64,000 bases of DNA from Thiodiazotropha sp050305635 (GTDB lineage Bacteria; Pseudomonadota; Gammaproteobacteria; Chromatiales; Chromatiaceae). The position numbers were made by a program, and so were the translations under genes. The stretch covers positions 1-64,000 of the forward strand of contig JBNLFS010000111.1 of assembly GCA_050305635.1 (NCBI GenBank), read 5' to 3'. Numbering within the stretch: the first letter of the stretch is position 1; the number at the start of each line of letters is the position of its first letter. The notes below the pieces were generated by a model that had not been told where the DNA came from, did no database searches, and saw only the letters and a list, made by a program, of their open reading frames with translations. Shown here piece after piece: positions 9,795 through 17,857 of the stretch.

Positions 9795-10763
9795 ATGACC
9801 AAGATGAACATAACAACACAAGCTCAAACCCTATTCGACGGCTGGATGGCCGGTAAATCGTCACCGAAATGGGTGGAGAACTTCGTTTCCGGGCCGCTTC
9901 CAAAGCTGATCACTCTCCTGTTCGTGTTGCTGATCAGCTGGCAGGCGTCACAACTTACCTGGGGCTTGATCCCGGCCCCGGATACACCCTACCAGGTGAT
10001 GCCAGGCGATCCTGCAGGCGCCGTGCTTCCCCAAGTGAACCCTGTGGATCGCCAGCAGCTGTCCAAACTGGCCAATCTTCACCTGTTTGGCGATGCCGCG
10101 AGTAAACCGGTGGCGCAGAAAGTGGACACCAAAGCACCGGAAACCCGCCTCAACCTGACGCTGCATGGTGTCTTTGTGGCCGAGAAACCGGAAGAGGGCG
10201 CCGCGATCATCGGTACTTCCGGCTCAGTTCAGAAGTACTACAAGGTTGGCAGCGCCATCATGGCCGGGGTGACTCTGCAGGCTGTGTTCAACGATCGGGT
10301 GGTGTTGCTACGCAAGGGGGAATCGGAAGTATTGCGCTTTCCCAAAGTGGATAACAGCCGGGTGGCTGAGCCGGTACGCGATGAACCACCCAGGGTGGTG
10401 CAGCCCCGCAAGGAAAGCTTTGGTCCCGGTGTTCAGACGCAACCGGAGGATACGGTCAACTTGAGCGAGTACCGGGACATTATCCGGGAAGAGCCGCTGA
10501 AGATCTTCGAACATGTGCGCTTCGTCCCGGTCAAGTCCCGGGACGGCATGAAGGGCTATCGAATACTGCCGCAGAAAAACCGGGCCCTCTACAATCAGCT
10601 TGGGGTGCGTCCCTCCGATCTGGTGACTTCAGTCAATGGCATCCCTCTGACCAATGACCGGGAGGCTTTGCAACTGGTGGACAAACTGAAAGATGCCCAG
10701 AGTCTGCAGGTGGAGATCATCCGTAACGGTCAGCCGCAAACCCTCAGCTTCAATCTGAACTGA
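9795..10763 (+). CDS. gspC: Type II secretion system protein C (GspC-like)
   Basis: GspC links the inner-membrane platform of the type II secretion system to the outer-membrane secretin GspD. The 322-residue protein has a cytoplasmic N-terminus, one membrane helix (about residues 36-58), and a homology-region domain (about 80-170, LANLHLFGDA and LNLTLHGVFVAEKPEEGAAII). A C-terminal PDZ domain follows (about 245-320, YRILPQKNRALYNQLGVRPS). The family assignment is good. The usual next gene, gspD, is absent: the next gene is convergent, so this gspC stands alone here. Confidence 0.87.
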   Translation: MTKMNITTQAQTLFDGWMAGKSSPKWVENFVSGPLPKLITLLFVLLISWQASQLTWGLIPAPDTPYQVMPGDPAGAVLPQVNPVDRQQLSKLANLHLFGDAASKPVAQKVDTKAPETRLNLTLHGVFVAEKPEEGAAIIGTSGSVQKYYKVGSAIMAGVTLQAVFNDRVVLLRKGESEVLRFPKVDNSRVAEPVRDEPPRVVQPRKESFGPGVQTQPEDTVNLSEYRDIIREEPLKIFEHVRFVPVKSRDGMKGYRILPQKNRALYNQLGVRPSDLVTSVNGIPLTNDREALQLVDKLKDAQSLQVEIIRNGQPQTLSFNLN

Positions 10764-10818
10764 CCGGCGATCCACAGCGTGAGCCGGATCGGGATTCAGC
10801 CGGTTGCGGGGGTCTGTG

Positions 10819-11454
10819 TCAGAATTCGGTTGCCGGTGGAGTCGGCCGGTTGGGTACCAGGGCAATCTCATCACCGTCCTCCAGGACGGTGAACATCTCA
10901 GCAAACTGTTTGTTGATGGTGGGCCGCAACAGTGACTCATCGAATACGGAAGCGATCCCCGGGCGGCGCTTGGCCAGCAGTTTCAGCAGATCACCGATGG
11001 ACTTCACGGAAGGCGGCAGGTCCAGCTCTTCGTACTCCTTGCCGGTCTTGTTCGCCAGCCAGGAGAAATAGAATATTTTGACCCGACGCTGCTGTTGTGG
11101 GTCGTCCTGCCGGGCGTAGCCCATGGCCTCGAGTTTCTCCAGGTAGCGGTTCCAGTTCTGCTCCCGGTTCTTGCCCATCTGATACAGGGTCTCCCAGGAA
11201 AAGATGCCGGTGTCATGTCCGTCGTCAAAGACAAGCCGGATTGCGTACTGGCCCTGGGGTTCGATACGCTCGATATTGACCGTCTCCTTTCCGGTGACCG
11301 GTGTGTTGCTGGCCTTGACCTCCGCAGCCGTGGAAAAGACCCTGAGATACTCGCAGGGTAGTTCGAAACTGGCGCCGTCGGAGAAAGTCAGGGCCAGGAT
11401 GCGGGATTTCTGATGCAGATTGATCTCGGTCGGGACGGGTATCTCTTTGGTCAT
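10819..11454 (-). CDS. DUF971 (GBBH-like N-terminal) protein fused to a MoaD/ThiS-like domain
   Basis: The 211-residue product, counted from MTKEIPVPTEINLH, has two parts. Residues about 8-115 match the DUF971/gamma-butyrobetaine hydroxylase-like N-terminal family (LTFSDGASFELPCEYLR, IRLVFDDGHDTGIFSW). Residues about 123-211 look like a ubiquitin-fold domain of the MoaD/ThiS kind (VKIFYFSWLANKTGKEYEEL, then VLEDGDEIALVPN). The C-terminus reads RPTPPATEF and lacks the diglycine needed for adenylation and sulfur transfer. Its role is unknown. An in-frame ATG at 11481 would add nine residues. It is convergent with gspC. Confidence 0.8.
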   Translation of the reverse strand: MTKEIPVPTEINLHQKSRILALTFSDGASFELPCEYLRVFSTAAEVKASNTPVTGKETVNIERIEPQGQYAIRLVFDDGHDTGIFSWETLYQMGKNREQNWNRYLEKLEAMGYARQDDPQQQRRVKIFYFSWLANKTGKEYEELDLPPSVKSIGDLLKLLAKRRPGIASVFDESLLRPTINKQFAEMFTVLEDGDEIALVPNRPTPPATEF

Positions 11455-11576
11455 GGCATGGATCAGCGGTGATAACTTCAAGGGTCAGGGATCATGTCAC
11501 AGATGGGTGCGGGGCATCAACCGGTGCGCTTTATGGCAATCGGGAGGTCCCAGACGGCTGGGATCGGACGAAGGGT

Positions 11577-12428
11577 TCAACGACGTCCGTCGCCCGAGAC
11601 GCGCTTCAGCACACGATCCATGCCGCGTCCTGTCAGGATGCGGCGCAACAGGGCGAACAGGTGCGCGGGAACGGTCACCGGATAGCGAATTCTGGGACGA
11701 GGGCTCTCCAGGGCATGGATGACTTTCTTCAACACCGCTTCAGGTGGCAGGGTGAAGGGCGCCGCGGGTCCGGGTTTGTTCAAACGCTCGAGCATTGAGA
11801 GGTAGTGATCCCGGTGAAACGAGTGCTCCGGGTCCACATGTTCCCGCCACATGGCCAGGGCATTGGCGCGAAACCGGCTCTCGATGGGGCCGGGTTCGAT
11901 CAGCGCCACGTGAATCCCGCTGCCCGCCAACTCCAGACGCAGGGTGTCCGAAAGACCCTCCAGGGCGTATTTACTGGCCACATAGGCACCCCGGTAGGGC
12001 AGGGTTATATAACCCAGAATCGAGCTGTTCTGGATGATCCGACCATAGCCCTGACGGCGCATTACGGGGATCACCCGGCAGGTGAGTTCATGCCAGCCGA
12101 ACAGATTGGTCTCGAACTGCTGGCGCAGGGCTTCCCGGGTTAGATCCTCCACCGCCCCCGGCTGGCCGTAAGCGCCGTTATTGAACAGTGCATAGAGACG
12201 TCCATCGGTCTGTTTCAGTACGTACTCCAGAGCCCCGGCAATGCTGCCGCTGTCTTGCAAATCCAGCGGGCAGGTCTCATATCCCTGCGCCTGCAGATCC
12301 GCCACGTCCTGAGACTTGCGTGCCGTGGCGAAAACACGATAACCGCGTTCGCGCAGTCCGCTCGCAACTACCTGTCCGATACCGCTGGAACAGCCGGTAA
12401 TAAGTATGCTTTTTTCCATGTTATTCAT
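11577..12428 (-). CDS. Short-chain dehydrogenase/reductase (SDR) family protein
   Basis: The 283-residue product, counted from MNNMEKSILITG, is a classical SDR. It has the NAD(P)-binding motif TGCSSGIG, the structural motif NNGAYG (a variant of NNAG), and the catalytic Ser and YxxxK (YVASK, in RGAYVASKYALEG). Substrate is not predictable. The open frame extends upstream to 12557, but that extension would run through the sigma-28 promoter of pomAB at 12498-12524 and has no family similarity, so the shorter start was chosen. ATG 12419 is an equally likely start. Confidence 0.85.
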   Translation of the reverse strand: MNNMEKSILITGCSSGIGQVVASGLRERGYRVFATARKSQDVADLQAQGYETCPLDLQDSGSIAGALEYVLKQTDGRLYALFNNGAYGQPGAVEDLTREALRQQFETNLFGWHELTCRVIPVMRRQGYGRIIQNSSILGYITLPYRGAYVASKYALEGLSDTLRLELAGSGIHVALIEPGPIESRFRANALAMWREHVDPEHSFHRDHYLSMLERLNKPGPAAPFTLPPEAVLKKVIHALESPRPRIRYPVTVPAHLFALLRRILTGRGMDRVLKRVSGDGRR

Positions 12429-12497
12429 GTTGTGGGGCGCTTCTTCAGGCACTTGGGAATTGGTGTAAATCGGGTGTCCCGAATCGTGGGAGGGAAT

Positions 12498-12524
12498 TAA
12501 AGTTTGCCTGCTTTTGACCGCTAA
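12498..12524 (+). promoter_or_regulatory. Sigma-28 (FliA) promoter for pomAB
   Basis: TAAAGTTT (12498-12505), an 11-base spacer, then ACCGCTAA (12517-12524). The known FliA consensus is TAAAGTTT-N11-GCCGATAA, so the -35 is perfect, the spacer exact and the -10 matches 6 of 8. It lies about 100 bases before pomA, as expected for a late flagellar gene. Confidence 0.8.
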
Positions 12525-12626
12525 ACCAAGCAGATCAAAGATTCGCTCAGACAACAATCACGACCTCCCGGTTAGGGTTTTCTGAATCAAACCGGGGGCC
12601 TGGTACCGGAGGCGCGGGGTAGACAG

Positions 12627-13385
12627 GTGGATATCGCAACACTCATTGGTTTATTGGGTGGTTTTGGCATCATCATCGGGGCGATCGCTTCGGGTGGCGA
12701 TGTGATGTTGTTCGTCAACGTTCCGTCCGTACTGATCGTGGTGGGCGGAACCTTCATGGTGACCCTGATGCAGTTCACCCTGGGAGATTTCCTGGGTTCC
12801 TTCAGCATCGGCCTGAAGGCCTTTTTCTACAAGACCGACGATCCCAAGAAACTCATCGCGGAAGCCGTGGAGCTGGCGGATATCGCCCGTAAAAACGGAC
12901 TCCTGGCGCTTGAAGGTCAGGAGATCTCCAACCCGTTTCTGAAAACCGGCATCGGCCTGTGCGTGGACGGACACGACCCGGTGCTGGTCAACAAGCTGTT
13001 GACCAAGGATATCGACCTGACCATTCAGCGCCACGAAGTGGGGCAGACCATGTTCAAGAACATGGCGGCCATGGCCCCGGCCATGGGAATGATCGGCACC
13101 CTGGTGGGTCTGGTGCAGATGCTGGCCAACATGTCCGATCCCGCGAGTATCGGCCCGGCCATGGCGGTGGCCCTGCTGACCACCCTCTACGGTGCGGTGA
13201 TCGCGAATGCCTTTGCCCAGCCGATCGCGGATAAACTGGCCCGTTCCAGTAGCATGGAAAAGACCAACAAGTCACTGATCATCGAGACCATTTCGGGAAT
13301 TCAGGAGGGTATGAACCCGCGCGTGCTGGAGCAGCTCCTGAGTACCTACCTGCCAACCGGCAAACGACCCACCCAGGACGTCTGA
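12627..13385 (+). CDS. pomA: Flagellar motor stator protein PomA (MotA family)
   Basis: PomA with PomB forms the ion channel that drives flagellar rotation. The 252-residue protein begins MDIATLIGLLGGFG, closely resembling Na+-type PomA. It has four membrane helices, the large cytoplasmic loop with charged residues that touch FliG (about residues 85-130), and the conserved Pro-containing segment MAPAMGMIGTLVGLV followed by GPAMAVALLTTLYG. Start is GTG at 12627 with GGAGG upstream. pomB begins four bases after the stop. Similarity to Vibrio PomA suggests sodium drive, which is inference. Confidence 0.94.
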   Translation: MDIATLIGLLGGFGIIIGAIASGGDVMLFVNVPSVLIVVGGTFMVTLMQFTLGDFLGSFSIGLKAFFYKTDDPKKLIAEAVELADIARKNGLLALEGQEISNPFLKTGIGLCVDGHDPVLVNKLLTKDIDLTIQRHEVGQTMFKNMAAMAPAMGMIGTLVGLVQMLANMSDPASIGPAMAVALLTTLYGAVIANAFAQPIADKLARSSSMEKTNKSLIIETISGIQEGMNPRVLEQLLSTYLPTGKRPTQDV

Positions 13386-13388
13386 TCC

Positions 13389-14258
13389 ATGGCAGACGAA
13401 TGCCCCAAATGTGATGCGGGTCTTCCGCCCTGGTTGGCCACATTTGCCGACCTCATGTCGTTGCTGATGTGCTTTTTCGTATTGCTGCTCTCTTTCGCCG
13501 AAGTGGATGCCCAGCGCTTCAAGAAGATGGCCGAATCGATGAAAGACGCCTTTGGTGTACAGCGCGAGGTGGCCGCGGTCGAGGTGGTGCAGGGGACCAG
13601 TGTGATCATGCAGGATTTCTCACCGGGCAAACCAGAACCAACCATCGTGGATGATATCCGCCAGATCACCAGCGAGACAGAACAGCAATTCCTGGAACGC
13701 GAGACCCAGCAGGACACAAACCTGAACATCGACGAGGCCAAGGCCGCCATGCAGGCCGAGTTGGAGCAGCAGGTCAAGGAGCAGGCCGCCGAACTAAAAC
13801 GAATGCTCGAGGAGGAGATCGCCGAAGGGGTGATCGATGTGGAAACCGAGTCGACCAATATCATCATCCGTATCCAGGAGAAAGGTTCGTTCCCGTCAGG
13901 AAGAGCCAACCTGAACCCCGAATTCTTCGAAGTGATCTCGAAAATCACCGAGGTGATCGCCAAAACCCCGGGCAAAATCATCGTTGCGGGGCACACCGAC
14001 GACATACCGATATCAACCAAACGTTTCCGTTCCAACTGGGAGCTGTCATCCGCCCGGGCGGTGACCGTGGTGCACGCCATGTTGAGTAATGCGGAATTGG
14101 ATCCAAACCGGTTTTTGATCCAGGGCTATGCCGATTCCCAACCCCTGGAATCCAACGATACACCGGAAGGACGCGCCAAGAACCGCCGGGTTGAGCTGGT
14201 GATCAAGCGTGGCGATGATACGGAATCCGAACCCATATCCGTGAACGAAACACCCTGA
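13389..14258 (+). CDS. pomB: Flagellar motor stator protein PomB (MotB family, OmpA domain)
   Basis: PomB anchors the stator to peptidoglycan and carries the ion-binding site. The 289-residue protein has a short N-terminus with CxxC (CPKCDAG), one membrane helix (about residues 16-38, TFADLMSLLMCFFVLLLSF) in which Asp21 is the expected ion-binding residue, a coiled linker (about 100-145), and a C-terminal OmpA peptidoglycan-binding domain (GHTDDIPIS, NRRVELVI). The DLMSLLMCFFVLLLSF helix is of the PomB rather than proton-type MotB sort. Expressed with pomA from the sigma-28 promoter. Confidence 0.94.
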   Translation: MADECPKCDAGLPPWLATFADLMSLLMCFFVLLLSFAEVDAQRFKKMAESMKDAFGVQREVAAVEVVQGTSVIMQDFSPGKPEPTIVDDIRQITSETEQQFLERETQQDTNLNIDEAKAAMQAELEQQVKEQAAELKRMLEEEIAEGVIDVETESTNIIIRIQEKGSFPSGRANLNPEFFEVISKITEVIAKTPGKIIVAGHTDDIPISTKRFRSNWELSSARAVTVVHAMLSNAELDPNRFLIQGYADSQPLESNDTPEGRAKNRRVELVIKRGDDTESEPISVNETP

Positions 14259-14287
14259 TTCCATGTTCAAGGAGTACGAGTCCGGTG

Positions 14288-14296
14288 TGGTATAAA
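14288..14296 (+). promoter_or_regulatory. Candidate extended -10 promoter before the PilZ gene
   Basis: TG (14288-14289), one base, then TATAAA (14291-14296) forms an extended -10 element 37 bases before the PilZ gene start. No convincing -35 is seen, which extended -10 promoters do not strictly need. Confidence 0.45.
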
Positions 14297-14332
14297 ATGC
14301 ACCAACCAGTATGACGCTTAGGAGCCCGTCTG

Positions 14333-14947
14333 ATGTCTATCGAAAATGAGGAAAACCGGGACGAGCGCCGGGAGTTTTTCCGTATTGACGACTCGATCCA
14401 GGTGCGTTGCCGGGTGATCGATAAGGATCAGGTACCCGTCAGTATCGAACAGCAATTGCAGGCGGGTGACCGGTTTACCGTGATGACCCGGCTGCAGGAG
14501 ATCAGCCAGCACCTGTCCGCTTCCCTGCATCGCATCGAGCAGCGAGATGTGGACGTGGCCGACTACCTTAAAGCGCTGGATGACAAAATCAACCTCCTGG
14601 GGCGCAGTTTCCTCACCGAGGAGCGGGAGTTGCTCGAACAACCGGCTCAGGCGGTGAACCTGAGTGCCGGTGGCCTGGCCATGGACAGTGACAGACGGAT
14701 CGAGCCCGGGTCAACGGTGGAACTCAAGATGCTGCTGTTACCCTCATACGCCGGTGTTCTGGCCTACGGTGAGGTGGTTCATGTGGAGGAGTCCCATGTG
14801 GCGAATCCCGACTACCCCTATCATATTCGGATCAATTTCTCACTCATCCGTCCCACCGATCAGGATGCCCTGATCCGTCACATTACCCGCCGTCAGAGTG
14901 AAATGCTCAGAATGCGACGGGAGCAAAAAGAACGGGAAAAGAGTTGA
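14333..14947 (+). CDS. PilZ-domain protein with a helical insertion
   Basis: PilZ domains bind the second messenger cyclic di-GMP. Both signature motifs are visible: RxxxR at Arg13-Arg17 (RREFFR) and NxSxxG at Asn109-Gly114 (NLSAGG). They are about 90 residues apart, far more than in simple PilZ domains, and the stretch between them (about 35-105) is predicted mostly helical (MTRLQEISQHLSASLHRIEQ, DYLKALDDKINLLG). It follows pomAB but appears to have its own promoter. Control of flagellar or pilus function by cyclic di-GMP is a reasonable guess, not shown. Confidence 0.88.
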   Translation: MSIENEENRDERREFFRIDDSIQVRCRVIDKDQVPVSIEQQLQAGDRFTVMTRLQEISQHLSASLHRIEQRDVDVADYLKALDDKINLLGRSFLTEERELLEQPAQAVNLSAGGLAMDSDRRIEPGSTVELKMLLLPSYAGVLAYGEVVHVEESHVANPDYPYHIRINFSLIRPTDQDALIRHITRRQSEMLRMRREQKEREKS

Positions 14948-15202
14948 AAATACTCCCTGACAGTTCTTGGTTAGATTACCTAACTGCATGTAAGTATTGG
15001 ATATAGTGATGCATCCGAGGGCCCGCTCGGAACATCGCTCCTGGTGCTGGTGAGCGGCTTTCCATGCGATTCCCGCATTTCCGGATTAAAGGTTCTTGAA
15101 CTCCCCTGTGGTTGACCCCATCATTAGCGGAAATTTCCTGATCGCTCTTGGCTTGTAAGGCCTACCCGGTCAGGCGACCCGAACAGAAGTTGAGGATATC
15201 GT

Positions 15203-15481
15203 ATGCCGATCTATGAATACCGCTGTGAAGCCTGCAACCATGAGTTGGAGGCGCTGCAGAAAATGAGTGACGCCCCGTTGACCGAGTGTCCTGAATGCAA
15301 ACAGCAGACCTTGCAAAAGCTCATTTCCGCTGCCGGTTTCCGCCTCAAAGGCAGTGGCTGGTATGAGACCGATTTCAAGGGCGGCAAGAAAAAGAATCTG
15401 CACGAATCGGGCAAATCATCCACCAGCTCTGAAACCAAGTCTTCCGGCGGTTGCAGCGGCGGTTCCTGCGCCTGCAGCTGA
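15203..15481 (+). CDS. FmdB-family zinc-ribbon protein
   Basis: The 92-residue protein begins MPIYEYRCEACNHELEAL and has a CxxC...CxxC zinc ribbon (Cys8, Cys11, Cys31, Cys34), as in the FmdB/CxxC_CXXC_SSSS family. The tail is rich in Ser, Gly and Cys (GGCSGGSCACS). AGTTGAGG lies upstream of the start. The family was named as a putative regulator of formamidase but its role is unproven. Genes of this family often lie next to aspS in proteobacteria, as here. Confidence 0.9.
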   Translation: MPIYEYRCEACNHELEALQKMSDAPLTECPECKQQTLQKLISAAGFRLKGSGWYETDFKGGKKKNLHESGKSSTSSETKSSGGCSGGSCACS

Positions 15482-15909
15482 ACTCGGTTGCGTTATCCGG
15501 GTCAGGCACTCGCTACGTTCAAACTGCCAGCCACGGAGGGTTGTTCCCGGGTTTCGCTCCGCTGCACCCGGGCTACGTTGCTCGGGACACAGGGAAATCT
15601 GAGGGAGCGCGAACAGCACCCCGTAGCCCGGGTGCAGCGACGCGGAACCCGGGATCCGGCCGAATGCGAAGCACTGCGGGACAGCACAAAACGATCCCGA
15701 TGTTTTCCCACCCTGTTTTCAATTGGGATGACCAGAATGGGTCATCTGTTGAAGTATGATTTCTGATCCATCCCGTTCCAGGGGCGCTGATTCCGCGTTT
15801 CTCCAGCCCAGCGACCGGGATTGGGGTGTTGGGCTTGCAGAGCCGATGGCCAAGCCGTAACATTCCCGCTTTTCGGCACATTTCAGCGAATTCTCACAGG
15901 ATACTCCCC
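15482..15909. other. Intergenic region between fmdB-like gene and aspS
   Basis: This 428-base stretch holds the 15546-15653 inverted repeat. Beyond that there is no gene with family similarity; short open frames here mirror the repeat. The aspS leader just before 15910 carries no strong Shine-Dalgarno sequence. Confidence 0.6.
15546..15653. repeat. Imperfect inverted repeat, REP-like
   Basis: Two 32-base arms (15546-15577 and 15622-15653) are near-perfect reverse complements. Each has matching outer blocks (CGTAGCCCGGGTGCAGCG and ACCCGGG) with a short divergent middle, around a 44-base spacer. Sequences of the type GTAGCCCGG...GCAGCG...CCGGG are common dispersed extragenic repeats in proteobacteria. 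Here it may act as a transcription stop after the fmdB-like gene. Only one copy was seen in this window. Confidence 0.75.
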
Positions 15910-17700
15910 ATGCGCAGCCATTATTGCGGACAGATCAACAGCAGCCATATCGACCAGGAAGTGGAACTTTGTGGATGGGTTCACCGTCGGCGCGATCATG
16001 GCGGTGTCATCTTCATCGATCTGCGCGATCGGGAAGGGTTGGTCCAGGTCGTCTATGACCCTGATCTGCCGGAGATGTTTTCCCTGGCGGAAGGGGTGCG
16101 TAACGAGTTCGTGCTGCGAATCAAGGGCCGGGTGCGTGCCCGTCCTGAGGGGACGGTCAACAAGGACCTGTCCACCGGTGAGATCGAGATCCTGGGTCTC
16201 GAGCTGGAGATTCTCAACCGCGCCGAGACGCCTCCGTTTCAACTCGATGAGCATGAAAAGGCCTCTGAGGAGATCCGCCTGCGCTATCGCTATATCGATC
16301 TGCGTCGCCCGGAAATGCTGGAAAAGATCCGCATCCGTTCCCGTGTCACCCAGACTCTGCGCCGATTCCTCGATACTCAGGGGTTCCTGGACATCGAAAC
16401 TCCGATGCTGACCAAGGCCACTCCGGAAGGCGCCCGGGATTACCTGGTGCCGAGCCGCACGCATCCCGGGGAGTTCTTCGCGCTCCCCCAGTCGCCTCAG
16501 CTGTTCAAGCAGTTGCTGATGATGTCGGGAATGGATCGTTACTATCAGATCGTCCGCTGTTTTCGCGATGAGGACCTGCGTGCCGATCGTCAGCCTGAGT
16601 TTACTCAGCTCGATATCGAGACCTCCTTCATGGATGAAGACGAGATCATGCGTCTCAACGAGGAGATGATCCGCCAGCTCTACCAGGAGGTGCTGGGTGT
16701 GGAACTGCCCAACCCGTTCCCCCGCATGACCTATAACGAGGCGATGGACCGTTACGGCTCCGATCGTCCCGATCTGCGGGTACCCCTGGAACTGGTGGAT
16801 CTTCGTGATCTCATGCAGGAAGTGGAATTCAAGGTTTTTTCCGGACCCGCCAAGGATCCCAAAGGGCGGGTGGCGGCCATGAAGGTCCCGGGTGGTGGCG
16901 CCCTGAGTCGTAAACAGATCGACGAATACACCAAGTTCGTCGGTATCTACGGCGCCAAGGGTCTGGCTTACATCAAGGTCAACGAGAAGGCCAAGGGGAT
17001 CGAGGGTCTGCAATCGCCGATCCTCAAATTCCTGCCCGACTCCGTGGTGGAGGGGATTCTGGAGCGTACGGCCGCCGAGGATGGCGACCTGATCTTCTTT
17101 GGCGCGGACCGATCGAACGTGGTCAACGAGTCCCTCGGAGCGCTGCGCGTCAAGGTCGGTCAGGACATGGACCTGCTGCAGGGCACCTGGAAGCCCCTGT
17201 GGGTTATCGATTTTCCGATGTTCGAGTGGGATGAACAGCACGATCGCTGGACTCCGCTGCACCATCCGTTCACCTCACCCATTCTGGATCAGATCGACCT
17301 GCTCGATTCCGATCCGGGCGCGTGCAAGTCCCGCGCCTACGACATGGTGATGAACGGGGTTGAACTGGGCGGTGGTTCCATCCGTATTCATCAGCAGGAG
17401 GTTCAGCAAAAGATCTTCAAGCTGCTGGAGATCAATGAGGAGGAGGCCGAGGAGAAATTCGGTTTCCTGCTGACCGCACTGAAGTTCGGTTGTCCTCCGC
17501 ACGGTGGACTGGCATTCGGCCTGGACCGGCTGGTGATGCTGCTGACCGGTTCGAACTCGATCCGCGAGGTCATGGCCTTCCCGAAGACCCAGACCGCCGC
17601 CTGTCTGCTCACCTCGGCGCCTTCCGAGGTTTCCGCCGAACAGCTGCGTGAACTGTCGATTCGGGTGCGCAAGCCTGCGGTTGAAGAGGCTAAAGCCTAG
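15910..17700 (+). CDS. aspS: Aspartyl-tRNA synthetase AspS
   Basis: AspRS charges tRNA-Asp. The 596-residue bacterial-type enzyme begins MRSHYCGQINSSHIDQ. It has the N-terminal OB anticodon-binding domain (about 1-110, VELCGWVHRRRDHGGVIF), class II motif 2 (FRDEDLRADRQPEFTQLD), the bacterial GAD insertion domain (about 285-410) and motif 3 (GLAFGLDRLVMLL). An upstream in-frame ATG at 15826 would add 28 unrelated residues and is rejected. Whether it also charges tRNA-Asn cannot be judged here. The 139-bp repeat begins directly after its stop codon. Confidence 0.98.
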   Translation: MRSHYCGQINSSHIDQEVELCGWVHRRRDHGGVIFIDLRDREGLVQVVYDPDLPEMFSLAEGVRNEFVLRIKGRVRARPEGTVNKDLSTGEIEILGLELEILNRAETPPFQLDEHEKASEEIRLRYRYIDLRRPEMLEKIRIRSRVTQTLRRFLDTQGFLDIETPMLTKATPEGARDYLVPSRTHPGEFFALPQSPQLFKQLLMMSGMDRYYQIVRCFRDEDLRADRQPEFTQLDIETSFMDEDEIMRLNEEMIRQLYQEVLGVELPNPFPRMTYNEAMDRYGSDRPDLRVPLELVDLRDLMQEVEFKVFSGPAKDPKGRVAAMKVPGGGALSRKQIDEYTKFVGIYGAKGLAYIKVNEKAKGIEGLQSPILKFLPDSVVEGILERTAAEDGDLIFFGADRSNVVNESLGALRVKVGQDMDLLQGTWKPLWVIDFPMFEWDEQHDRWTPLHHPFTSPILDQIDLLDSDPGACKSRAYDMVMNGVELGGGSIRIHQQEVQQKIFKLLEINEEEAEEKFGFLLTALKFGCPPHGGLAFGLDRLVMLLTGSNSIREVMAFPKTQTAACLLTSAPSEVSAEQLRELSIRVRKPAVEEAKA

Positions 17701-17839
17701 CAGGCTGTTGAAATTCGCTCAGACGAGTGCGAGATCAGGCGAAAACCGGCGAAAAAGCGCAGTTTACCGAAGTAAATGAGCATTTTGAGGCGGTTTTCAA
17801 CGCAGGATCATACCGTCTGAGTAGCATTTCAACCGCCTG
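17701..17839. repeat. 139-bp foldback (MITE-like) element, copy 1
   Basis: The element starts with CAGGCTGTTGAAAT and ends with its near reverse complement ATTTCAACCGCCTG (one mismatch in 14). Inside, CTCAGACG (17718-17725) pairs with CGTCTGAG (17814-17821) and GAAAACCG (17741-17748) with CGGTTTTC (17791-17798), and the centre is a further imperfect hairpin. The whole unit can therefore fold on itself. A second copy lies at 55884-56022, the same length and 126 of 139 positions identical. It abuts the aspS stop and lies 18 bases before nudB. Confidence 0.88.
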
Positions 17840-17857
17840 CCAGGTGGTGTAGGGCCA

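Noticed and set aside
12429..12557. N-terminal extension of the SDR gene to 12557
   Set aside because: It crosses the sigma-28 promoter, lacks SDR similarity and places the nucleotide-binding motif too far from the N-terminus.
15883..17265. 460-codon - strand open frame opposite aspS
   Set aside because: Antisense shadow of aspS; GC-rich codon bias leaves long open frames on the opposite strand.
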